NCBI GenBank assembly: GCA_044228795.1
Contig: JBGAUE010000002.1
Span: forward strand, 1-64,000
DNA from: M0108 sp044228795
Lineage (GTDB): Bacteria > Pseudomonadota > Gammaproteobacteria > Chromatiales > Chromatiaceae
DNA: 64,000 bases
Direction: 5' to 3'
Shown here piece after piece: positions 8,291-15,972 of the stretch. The translations under genes were made by a program, and so were the position numbers. The notes under the pieces were generated by a model. The model had not been told where the DNA came from. It did not search any database and worked only from the letters and a program-made list of their open reading frames with translations. Position 1 is the stretch's first letter; each line of letters starts with the position of its first letter.

Positions 8291-8765
8291 ACCAGACAAA
8301 CCATCACGAGTTGATCGGCCGCTCCCTTCAGATGCGCTGGGGCCCTCGACCACAGCCAGTCTAAGGCCTTGCAATGACCCGCGGGAGGACAGAAATAGGC
8401 TCCATCTATCGGCCGCGGCAAGCAGATGCCGTTCAACTATCACGAACGAGTGGAAGCGCTCCCGCCCAAGATGCACCCGCCTGCCTTCGCGGAAATTGAT
8501 CATTCGGGCGTATCGGCGATAAACTGCCGCCAGCCCAGCCCGCAACCCCAGTTCATGGACCGGCACTAAAATCAGGTGCATATTATTGGGCATGAGGCAG
8601 CAAGCCAGAACCTGTATGCCATAGGCTCGACAGGAGGCCGGCAGCAACCGGCGATTCTCGGCGTCGCCCACATAGCCAAAAAAGGTGCGCTGTCATTGAT
8701 GACCACGCCGGGTCATATGGTGCGGCCAACCTGGAACCACCACTCTCAGGAGTCTCTCACCTCCA
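8235..8765 (-). pseudogene. RAYT (REP-associated tyrosine transposase) remnant
   Basis: Read on the minus strand, VVVPGWPHHMTRRGHQ is followed by an in-frame TGA, then QRTFFGYVGDAENRRLLP, YGIQVLACCLMPNNMHLILV and INFREGRRVHLGRERFHSFV. These are Y1/HUH transposase (IS200-like RAYT) motifs. The HUH histidine pair (HVHLI in intact members) is changed to NMHLI here. After ERHLLAAA the frame is lost. With one stop and at least one shift it cannot be active. A REP-like near-palindrome lies at its 3' end (8231-8290), as expected for RAYT genes. Confidence 0.65.
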
Positions 8766-8808
8766 TCCGTCTGATGCTCATAAAACTGTGTAATCCAATT
8801 TGAACGTT

Positions 8809-9621
8809 ATGAATAGACTCTTATCCTTCGACCCGATTTGTCACCATTTAGCTGACTCCATTCGCGCGCAGCTGCGACTCTCAGCCTCTTTGCTCTCGAA
8901 TATGACTAGCATGGCTCTATGCCTGTTCCTTAGTCTGTTAGGTACCGGTTGCGGTTCGCACCTGGCAACGCAGGCGGACAATGTCGCTCATATGCCCAAC
9001 CCGATGCTCAATGCCAACTATTCTGAAAAGGAAGATGTCCCGTTGGTTATAGAAGCAACAACGGCCATGTCAGATGGTTCCAGGCAGGCCAACTTTAAGT
9101 CAGAGAGCGCATCGCGCATGACACGGGATATGGCAGATTGGGTTGTCAGTTCAAAAGACAATCTCAACCTGCCGTTCGCGATTGTCGATAAAGTAAACGC
9201 CAAGGTCTATGTATTTAGCGAGGACGGACAGCTATACGGAGCAGCGCCCGTACTGCTTGGAATCGCGAAAGGTGATGACGCCTCCCCCGGCGTTGGTAAC
9301 ATGCGACTATCACAAATTTCCCCAGCGAAGCGTACGACGCCGGCGGGTCGTTTCGTAACCAAAATGGGCCGCAATGCCCATGGCAAGGAAATACTGTGGC
9401 TGGACTACGAAAATGCCATTTCCATGCATCCGGTCATTACGAGCAACCCCAAAGAGCGACGGGCGGAACGCCTGGATACTCCAACGCCCCTTGATAACCG
9501 TATTTCGTTTGGCTGCATCAATGTTCCCGTGAACTTCTTCAAGGACGTGATATATAGCAAGTTTTCCGATAAGTCCGGAATTATTTATGTGTTGCCAGAA
9601 ACTAGGGGGGTTAAATCATAA
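8809..9621 (+). CDS. YkuD-type L,D-transpeptidase-like secreted protein
   Basis: This protein of about 270 residues has an N-terminal hydrophobic segment (MALCLFLSLLGTGC) that looks like a weak lipobox. The C-terminal half resembles YkuD L,D-transpeptidases: a beta-strand start FAIVDKVNAKVYVFSEDGQ, conserved RTTPAGRF, a histidine in AISMHPV, and the catalytic cysteine in RISFGCINVP (about residue 236). These enzymes make 3-3 peptidoglycan crosslinks or attach proteins in the periplasm. The start is uncertain: ATG 8809, TTG 8800, or ATG 8902, which would put the hydrophobic segment right at the N-terminus. It has no obvious operon partner. The next gene is convergent. Confidence 0.7.
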   Translation: MNRLLSFDPICHHLADSIRAQLRLSASLLSNMTSMALCLFLSLLGTGCGSHLATQADNVAHMPNPMLNANYSEKEDVPLVIEATTAMSDGSRQANFKSESASRMTRDMADWVVSSKDNLNLPFAIVDKVNAKVYVFSEDGQLYGAAPVLLGIAKGDDASPGVGNMRLSQISPAKRTTPAGRFVTKMGRNAHGKEILWLDYENAISMHPVITSNPKERRAERLDTPTPLDNRISFGCINVPVNFFKDVIYSKFSDKSGIIYVLPETRGVKS

Positions 9622-9707
9622 CCCGGAACGCCATCTTTAAAACAGCGCATCCCATCCTGGACGCGGTTTAACATACTGGCATTGCAAATTGAATTGGATG
9701 ATTCACC

Positions 9708-10574
9708 TTAATTTGAGCTTGAAGAGCTGAATCCACCTACCTCACTGAAAGGAAAATGCGGCTGGTCCATGATGCCCAGCGGGTGCGTATTGCATAGCTC
9801 TTCGATTGAATGCGGGGTGGAATTTATACGTTCGAAAGGCGGTTCCCATGCCTTCTTCTCGTCGATCCAGCTCGGCAAGGGCATGACCATTGGCAGATGG
9901 CCGTTCGGGCGATACCAGGAGTCAACGCTCCAGGGGAGTCCAGTTTCAGTATCAACGATTACGGCCGTCCAGTGAACCGCGGTGACATCGAAACTATTGC
10001 GCACTGTTGGCGATGAGACCGTCCAACCGGCCAATTGCCGGATATCCCGGAGAATATGCAGGTAGGTTGTGGTATTGCTGGCGTTATCGACGCAATCCAT
10101 CCGCCCCTCAACTTCCGCCTCAAAATCATTAATGGCAAGGTCGTTGGCCAACAGCGGCTGATACTTTTGTGCCAGCACTTCCATTCGCCAGATGCCGATA
10201 CGCACCTGCTGTAATCTATCGTGAAAACTTGTGCCCGGACAAAGCGCAATATCCCTTTTTAGGAGGGCCAAATCGTTGGGAGTGAAGGTCATGGTCTGTC
10301 TGCTCGCACACGACCAGTTAAAGCAGATTCGCAGCGTTACGGACCCGTCCGGGTCGATCAGGTACTCTGGTGGAAGTGGACTCGAAACTGATCCCTGAGT
10401 GTCATCAATAATCGGCTGTGACGAGGCGGCACCAACCAAACCGGTATGGCTGGCGAGTATGGCGAAGAAACCGATCACAGCGGGCCGGAAGTGCATAACA
10501 GTCGCTACGACGGCGCCAAAGCCCTGTGCCAATATGAAGCTGAAGTAGTTTATGTTATTGCACTGCCCTTGCAT
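9708..10574 (-). CDS. Secreted hypothetical with cysteine-peptidase-like C/H/D motif
   Basis: This is a 288-residue protein. A hydrophobic start is followed by a likely signal peptide; ATG 10496 (MHFRPAVIGFFAILASHTGL) is an equally good start and gives the cleaner signal sequence. The core has three conserved-looking blocks: GRMDCVDNASNTTTYLH (Cys161), VHWTAVIVDTETG (His201) and WSVDSWYRPNG (Asp218). Their order and spacing resemble transglutaminase- or papain-like cysteine peptidases. I recall this block set from uncharacterised proteobacterial proteins but know of no assigned function. It ends in a run of serines. The adjacent upstream gene on the same strand is a small lipoprotein; a perfect inverted repeat separates them. 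Confidence 0.7.
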   Translation of the reverse strand: MQGQCNNINYFSFILAQGFGAVVATVMHFRPAVIGFFAILASHTGLVGAASSQPIIDDTQGSVSSPLPPEYLIDPDGSVTLRICFNWSCASRQTMTFTPNDLALLKRDIALCPGTSFHDRLQQVRIGIWRMEVLAQKYQPLLANDLAINDFEAEVEGRMDCVDNASNTTTYLHILRDIRQLAGWTVSSPTVRNSFDVTAVHWTAVIVDTETGLPWSVDSWYRPNGHLPMVMPLPSWIDEKKAWEPPFERINSTPHSIEELCNTHPLGIMDQPHFPFSEVGGFSSSSSN

Positions 10575-10610
10575 CTAGGCACTTCACCCTGGATCCCACC
10601 CTTGACTTTC

Positions 10611-10648
10611 GCCATCAACTTGAACATTTCAGTTTCCAAGTTGATGGC
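10611..10648. repeat. Perfect 12-bp inverted repeat
   Basis: GCCATCAACTTG (10611-10622) and CAAGTTGATGGC (10637-10648) are exact complements around a 14-base loop. It lies between two leftward genes (lipoprotein ending at 10674, hypothetical starting at 10574). No T-run follows on either strand, so a classical terminator is unlikely. It could be an attenuating or processing hairpin, or a protein-binding palindrome. Confidence 0.7.
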
Positions 10649-10673
10649 AAATACTATCGAAACCGGGAAATCA

Positions 10674-10826
10674 TCAATTGCGATCGGGTTTCGGCTCATA
10701 CATCGGGGCTGGGGCGGCTGGCGCCGGCTCATGCTTCGAGGCAGTGCTGCAAGCCGCGAGCCCTAGCCCCAGCAACAACACCAAAGTAATGGTGCTAACA
10801 AGGGCTCTTGTAGTTATCTTGTTCAT
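10674..10826 (-). CDS. Small lipoprotein, 50 residues
   Basis: MNKITTRALVSTITLVLLLG begins a short signal peptide that ends in the lipobox LAAC. The mature part would be only about 25 residues, Pro/Ala-rich and ending EPKPDRN. The ATG at 10826 has AGGAAA about ten bases upstream, and the stop is TGA at 10674. The gene is below common gene-finding length limits. It may share a transcript with the cysteine-peptidase-like gene downstream. Function unknown; similar tiny lipoproteins are common in gammaproteobacteria. Confidence 0.65.
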   Translation of the reverse strand: MNKITTRALVSTITLVLLLGLGLAACSTASKHEPAPAAPAPMYEPKPDRN

Positions 10827-11072
10827 TTGGCGTTTCCTGTTTTAGAGCTGAGGTTTCCGGCTCTTGGAGGGGGCTGGAAGCCGGTGTAGGGGATATTTTG
10901 AGGGGTTGCCCAGATTCGCGCAAACCTAGTCGAAATTCCATCCCCCCCCGGAAGCCACTGACCCTGCATGTCGTGATCCAGAAACTTCAGTCAGAGTTGC
11001 ATTTAGAAATTCACGCGACTGAAAGCACGGCGGCGATGTCGGTCCTTGACTGCCAGCATCACCCACGCAGAA

Positions 11073-11180
11073 CCGTCTGTCTGTCCGCTACCCAACATCC
11101 AACCTCGATGTCTGGATGTAAGTGTAATTCACACTGAGCCGTCTGTCTGTACGCTACACAACATCCAATCACGATGCCTG
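11073..11180. repeat. Pair of 42-bp imperfect direct repeats
   Basis: CCGTCTGTCTGTCCGCTACC and onward (11073-11114) recurs at 11139-11180 with about 37 of 42 positions the same, at a 66-bp period. The surrounding region 10827-11368 has no recognisable gene; a REP-like box follows at 11187. Confidence 0.7.
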
Positions 11181-11186
11181 CTAATT

Positions 11187-11233
11187 CCGGGTAAGGTTTA
11201 CGTAACTCCTTTCTGGCGGCTCGAAAAGTTCCT
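11187..11233. repeat. Second REP-like box
   Basis: GGTTTACGTAACTCC followed by TTCTGGCGGCTCGAAAAG matches the order of boxes at 8247-8286, but its hairpin is more degenerate. It is listed because two copies in 3 kb suggest a dispersed family. Confidence 0.4.
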
Positions 11234-11368
11234 GGGCGTGACCGTCCCCCTGCCGGGGCGTCTTCCGTCAGAGAATTAAGAAAACTGTCCCCCGCACTCG
11301 ACGCCGGAACTCCTGTCGGTCAGCAACCCACCGCCATGGCCTAGAGCTGGCTCTAGCTCAATTTCCTA

Positions 11369-11512
11369 TCCATTGGTGATCGCTCCAAATGCGGCGGCTG
11401 ACGCGATCTCGGTCCGGTTACGCCTCGCCAGCACGACGTGGTAGAGGTGCCGGTGCAGGAGTGGCTGCGAGATCAGGGCAGGGAGGTGATCGATGAACTC
11501 CAGCGGCAAGAG
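11369..11512 (-). pseudogene. IS91-type transposase fragment
   Basis: LPLEFIDHLPALISQPLLHR followed by HLYHVVLARRNR matches the C-terminal region of IS91/ISCR transposases, where intact copies have a TPLEFI...LAALIPPPR.HRHRYHGVLAP block. The preceding catalytic tyrosine region is missing; upstream sequence in this frame has no match. It is a relic only. Confidence 0.5.
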
Positions 11513-11729
11513 GGACAGCGCCGTGCAGCCGTGATGCCGAGGCTTGGGCAAGTGATAGGCGATCTGCGGCTCGCCGACCTGCTCACTCCGCACAAGGCCA
11601 GTCGGAACGTCGGGGGGCACCGTTGGGGAGCTTGCCCCGCTCTGTGTTTGCTGCCGCACGGAAGTCAGCATAATGTCAGAGTAGCTTGGCGTTGCCCGAC
11701 CTCCCAGCCGACGGCGATGGAACACGACG

Positions 11730-12302
11730 ATGAAGCCAACCACCTCGACCAGATTCATGGCCTCGAAGGGCGCTGCCATGGTGCTGGCGGTCCTGGTAGG
11801 CGTATCCCTGCCCGGATGCGGCCCCGGTCAGGAGACGGTTCCGGGCCCCTCCGGCACCCCCTATGGCATGCCGGTACACGGCCCCAGGATGATGATGGGG
11901 GGCGGCGGGATGATGATGGGAGGGCCCGGAATGATGGGCCAGTCGTCCATTCAGCGCCGCCGCCAAGCCATGGTGACGGGCATCCCCGCGCCCTACCGCG
12001 GCGTGACTGATCCCCTGCCGAATACCCCCGTGGTCATTGCTGCGGGCCGGGACCTCTACGCGGCCAATTGCGCCATGTGCCATGGGACACAAAGGGATGG
12101 TGACGGGCCCGCAGGGGCCGGGCTCTCGCCCCGGCCGGCGAACCTCCGCTCCCTGCTGCACACCCCGATGGTCCGGGACGACTACCTGATGTGGGCCATC
12201 GGTGCCGGTGGGGCCGAATTCGGCACCGGGATGCCGGCGTTCAAGGATTCCCTAACGGAGGACGCACGTTGGAAGATCATCCGTTACCTAAGGACCCTCT
12301 GA
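11730..12302 (+). CDS. Lipoprotein c-type cytochrome with Met-rich linker
   Basis: This is a 190-residue protein with an N-terminal hydrophobic stretch and lipobox-like SLPGC, so it is probably anchored in a membrane on the periplasmic side. It next has a Met/Gly linker (PRMMMGGGGMMMGGPGMMGQ) and then a cytochrome c domain: AAGRDLYAANCAMCHGTQRD (CxxCH), then a downstream Met in GTGMPAFKDSL as the likely sixth haem ligand. The Met linker resembles the repeat of the protein at 2854. It precedes a Met-rich protein and a copper P-ATPase. The class is certain; an electron-transfer or copper-related role is inferred. An alternative start at 11760 would shorten the signal. Confidence 0.85.
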   Translation: MKPTTSTRFMASKGAAMVLAVLVGVSLPGCGPGQETVPGPSGTPYGMPVHGPRMMMGGGGMMMGGPGMMGQSSIQRRRQAMVTGIPAPYRGVTDPLPNTPVVIAAGRDLYAANCAMCHGTQRDGDGPAGAGLSPRPANLRSLLHTPMVRDDYLMWAIGAGGAEFGTGMPAFKDSLTEDARWKIIRYLRTL

Positions 12303-12432
12303 GTCCTACCCCGGTGGGCCAAGACACTCGCCTAACTCGCCCCGTGATCGCGGGACCTGGAACAGAGCCATCCGCCGCCTAACGGCGGCCATTCGTAGCC
12401 GCGAACGCGCTACATCAACCCGAGGATACACG

Positions 12433-12765
12433 ATGAAGACCAAGAGCATTTTCACACCCGCAGCCGTTGCACTGGTACTCGCCGCCGCCGTGCTTGGCCC
12501 TGCCACGCAGGCGGTCGCGGCCGACCAGACCACCCCGTCCCCGCCTCCGACCACAGCGCAAATGCCGATGAAGGGCGGGGCCCAAGGGGCAGGTGGACCC
12601 AGCGGCATGATGCAGGGCGAGCCGGGCCCCATGGGCATGATGAACCCACAGATGATGCAACAGCACTGGGACGCCATGCAGAAACACATGACGGCCATGG
12701 AGACCCACATGGCCAACGTTGAGTCCCTGTTGAAGGAACTCGTTGCGCTGCAAAAGGGGAAATAA
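12433..12765 (+). CDS. Secreted Met-rich helical protein
   Basis: This is a 110-residue protein. It has a clear Sec signal peptide (MKTKSIFTPAAVALVLAAAV, cleavage near AVA), a Pro/Met/Gly stretch (SGMMQGEPGPMGMMNPQMMQ) and an amphipathic helix with spaced His and Met (HWDAMQKHMTAMETHMANVE). A GAGG ribosome site precedes the ATG. The pattern of Met and His suggests a periplasmic copper or silver chaperone or buffer, next to the CopB-like ATPase gene 150 bp downstream. This is inference from composition and context; no named family was recognised. Confidence 0.75.
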   Translation: MKTKSIFTPAAVALVLAAAVLGPATQAVAADQTTPSPPPTTAQMPMKGGAQGAGGPSGMMQGEPGPMGMMNPQMMQQHWDAMQKHMTAMETHMANVESLLKELVALQKGK

Positions 12766-12916
12766 CCGCCAGCCGATGGCGCCCAGCCGTCGCCAGTGAT
12801 GAGTCGCTGGGACCCTGCCCGACGACCCGGGCCCGCCGTGCCGGGAAATGCCGGAGCACGCCCTGCGGGGATCCCCACTGGGCCGACGGCATAGCGGAAA
12901 CCGGAGAATAGCCATC

Positions 12917-14870
12917 ATGAAACACCAGAACCTCCATGCCCACATGGCGGCGGATTTCCAGAAACGGTTCTGGATTTCGCTGGCCCTGACCCTACCGATT
13001 CTCCTGCTGTCCCCGTTGCTGCAAATGCTCGTTGGCCTGCGTGAAGCCATCCGCATTTCCGGCGACCTCTATGTGTTGTTCGGATTTTCTTCCGCGGTCT
13101 TCTGGTATGGCGGCTGGCCCTTCCTGAAAGGCTTGGGCGAGGAGCTGAAAGCCCGGCAGCCCGGGATGATGACGCTGGTCGCCGTCGCCATTACAACCGC
13201 CTATGTTTACAGCAGCGCTGTCGCATTCGGCCTGACCGGCAAGACCTTTTTCTGGGAGCTGGCCACACTCGTCGACATCATGCTGCTGGGGCACTGGATC
13301 GAGATGAAGTCGGTGATGGGTGCCTCCAAGGCCCTGGAGGAACTGGCGAAACTGATGCCTTCCGACGCCCACAAAGTTATGTCCGACGGCAACGTGAAAG
13401 ACGTGCCGCTCAGCGAACTGGCGGTGGATGACAAGGTCTTGGTCAAGCCCGGAGAGAAGATCCCTGCCGATGGTGTCATCGTCGACGGCGAGAGTTCAGT
13501 CAATGAGGCGATGTTGACCGGGGAATCCACCCCGATCGGCAAAAAGACCGGCGGCAAGGTCATCGGCGGCGCCATCAACGGCGAAGGCGCGCTGACGATC
13601 GAGGTCAAAGGCACTCATCGACCTGGTCAAGCAGGCGCAGGGAAGCAAATCCAAGACCCAGGATCTGGCCAACACGGCGGCGATGTGGCTCACCATCGTG
13701 GCGTTGAGCTCCGGTGTCATCACCTTCCTCATCTGGCTGGTTCTCATGAGCAAAGAATTCGCCTTTGCCATCGAACGCGCCGTGACCGTGATGGTCATCA
13801 CCTGTCCCCATGCGCTCGGTCTGGCGGTGCCGCTGGTGATCGCCGTCTCCACCGCACTGGCCGCAAAGAATGGCCTGCTGATTCGCAATCGCGTCGCTTT
13901 TGAGGGCGCACGCAAGCTACAGGCCGTTATCTTTGACAAGACCGGCACGCTGACCGAAGGCCGCTTCGGTGTGACCGACACCCTGGTGCTGGGTGCGGAC
14001 ATGGACGAAGCAACGCTGCGCAAGTATGCGGCCTCCGTGGATGCGAATTCCGAACATCCCATCGCCAAGGCCATCGCTGCTGCTTCAGAAGAGAAGCTGC
14101 CTGTAGAAGGCTTCAAGGGCATCCCGGGCAAGGGCGCCGAGGGCCGGGTCGAGGGCAGAGAGGTCAAGGTGGTTAGCCCGGGCTTCCTGGATGAACAAAA
14201 CATCGCCATGACCGATGAGCGCATCGAGCCCCTGCAAGCCCAGGGCAAGACGATCGTGTTTGTCCTCGTGGACGGGAAATTGAAAGGCGCAATGGCCTTG
14301 GCCGACATCATCCGACCAGAGGCGAGGCCAGCCATCGATGCCCTCAAGGCACTGAACATCCGCTGCATGATGCTCACCGGCGACAACAAGGCGACGGCCA
14401 AATGGGTCTCGGACCAGATCGGACTGGACGAATACTTCGCCGAAGTCCTGCCCCAGGATAAAGCCGCCAAGGTGAAAGAGGTTCAAGCCCGGGGCGTGCG
14501 GGTGGCCATGACCGGCGACGGCGTGAACGATGCCCCGGCATTGGCGCAAGCAGATGTGGGCATCGCCATCGGCGCCGGTTCCGATGTGGCGGTGGAAACC
14601 GCCGACGTTATTCTGGTGCGGAGCAACCCCCTGGATGTGGTGGCCATCGTGGAGCTTTCCCGCGCCACCTATCGGAAGATGCTTCAAAACCTCGTCTGGG
14701 CGACGGGATACAACCTGGTCGCCATTCCCCTAGCGGCAGGCGCGCTTTACGCCTGGGGCGTACTGCTCAGTCCCGCTCTGGGTGCGGTGCTAATGGCCGC
14801 GAGCACGGTGATCGTTGCCATCAATGCGCGGTTGTTAACAATCAAACGCCAGCAAGTTGGTACAGATTGA
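12917..14870 (+). pseudogene. CopB-like copper P-type ATPase, broken by a short deletion
   Basis: This is a P1B-type heavy-metal ATPase. In order it has N-terminal helices, the actuator motif LTGESTP, the channel motif TCPHALGLAVPL (CPH, the P1B-3/CopB class linked to Cu(II)/Ag export), the phosphorylation site FDKTGTLTEG, the HP motif (SEHPIAKAI) and the hinge TGDGVNDAPAL. The start is ATG 12917 (MKHQNLHAHMAADFQKRFW) with GGAGA upstream; the usual His-rich N-terminal region is very short. At about 13610 the frame shifts after EVKGT: family members have about nine more residues (near SFLSQV) before IDLVKQAQGSKSKTQDLA, so roughly 26 bases are missing. The 3' part is open from 13683 to 14870. 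As read, it cannot make a full pump. Confidence 0.85.
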
Positions 14871-14892
14871 ATGAGTCTGGAGTTCCAAAGGG

Positions 14893-14967
14893 TGGCTCGA
14901 CCATGGCACGAGCTTCGAGGTCCTGCGCCGCACCGCTGCGCCTATGGTGGGCGGGATGATCAACTCG
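14893..14967 (+). pseudogene. CusA/CzcA-type RND pump C-terminal scrap
   Basis: A 25-codon match to the end of heavy-metal RND pumps is visible: GTSFEVLRRTAAPMVGGMI. Intact proteins have EVLRR.AAPMVGGM followed by the last membrane helix, which is missing here. It lies just after the copper ATPase, so it may be the relic of a cus-like efflux set. Confidence 0.45.
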
Positions 14968-15105
14968 GAGTTGAAGGATGATGCTAATGCGTTCAATTTC
15001 AGCCAGCAAGGATTGATGGAGGACGTCAGCATCAAGAGAACAAAAATTTCCCGCATCACAAGGTAAATCAACAATGCAACGTCTTATGACCTTAGGAGGA
15101 TTGGC

Positions 15106-15306
15106 ATGAAATGGACAGGTGTGTATTTCCTTGGTTACGTCATCTTGCTTGGTGGCCTTCTCGCCGCGCTCTGGAAATTGGGTGTTCTGGCCAGCATCGG
15201 GACGACATGGATCACGATCGGAGTCGCGATTGCCATCGGTCTCGGCATCATGATCGCCGTCTCCAGTAGCGGCAGCAAACAAAACATCGAAATCGACCGG
15301 AAGTGA
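15106..15306 (+). CDS. Small two-helix membrane protein
   Basis: This is a 66-residue protein with two membrane segments (VYFLGYVILLGGLLAALWKL and ITIGVAIAIGLGIMIAVS) and a short charged tail. A strong ribosome site, TAGGAGGA, lies six bases before the ATG. The composition is typical of small inner-membrane proteins of unknown role. It has no clear operon partner. Confidence 0.75.
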   Translation: MKWTGVYFLGYVILLGGLLAALWKLGVLASIGTTWITIGVAIAIGLGIMIAVSSSGSKQNIEIDRK

Positions 15307-15571
15307 GGAATGCCGCAGGTTCGACGCGCGGGTGACCAGAGGGTGGTGCTCACTCGACGCTGAATCGACTGGCTCTTTTTCATCTCCCTTGCTATCCGCG
15401 GGGCGGGCGGAACACCCGCAAGGGTTCCGCCCGGTTGGCCTACTGGTCGTGTTTGGCGAGATTCACCAGACATTTGCCGAGAGAAGCCCCGCGACCCGGT
15501 ATACTGGCTTCGAAATTCCCCAACGCGTCTTTCCGCAAGATCCAAATCTTTAGGTGCCACGGAGGTGAATT

Positions 15572-15814
15572 GTGACGCCGAATGAACTCAAGTACCTTCT
15601 ACTCTGGTGTGTCGCGCTCAATTATGCGACTCTCTTTGTCTGGTTCGGCGCCTTTGTATTGGCCCACGACTGGATGTACGGCCTGCACGGCCGCTGGTTC
15701 AAGATCTCGGTAGAAACCTTTGACACCATTCACTACGCAGGTCTTGCCATCTACAAAATCGGCATAATCCTGCTCAATCTGGTGCCGCTGATTGCACTCT
15801 ACGTGACTTCGTGA
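15572..15814 (+). CDS. DUF6868-type small membrane protein
   Basis: This is an 80-residue protein with two hydrophobic helices and the conserved middle LAHDWMYGLHGRWFKISVE then FDTIHYAGLAIYK. This matches the DUF6868 proteins common in Chromatiales and Vibrionales, function unknown. The GTG start at 15572 has GGAGGTG upstream with good spacing. Confidence 0.8.
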   Translation: MTPNELKYLLLWCVALNYATLFVWFGAFVLAHDWMYGLHGRWFKISVETFDTIHYAGLAIYKIGIILLNLVPLIALYVTS

Positions 15815-15972
15815 CACCTTGCAGGCCTCTCACCGCTTGCGTTCCCTCTTGTCACTTGTGGCATTTTCGATTCCTCAGTCTGCAGAGTGGACCATAGCGG
15901 TCGCTCCGGAACAAAATGCCTGCGGCAGTTCCGGGCCCCGTGCCGCCAATAGGCTGTGGGCCGCAGGGACGT

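Noticed and set aside
8660..8720. The in-frame TGA of the RAYT relic as selenocysteine
   Set aside because: No SECIS-like hairpin was noticed, the family has no Sec there, and later frameshifts show the gene is dead.
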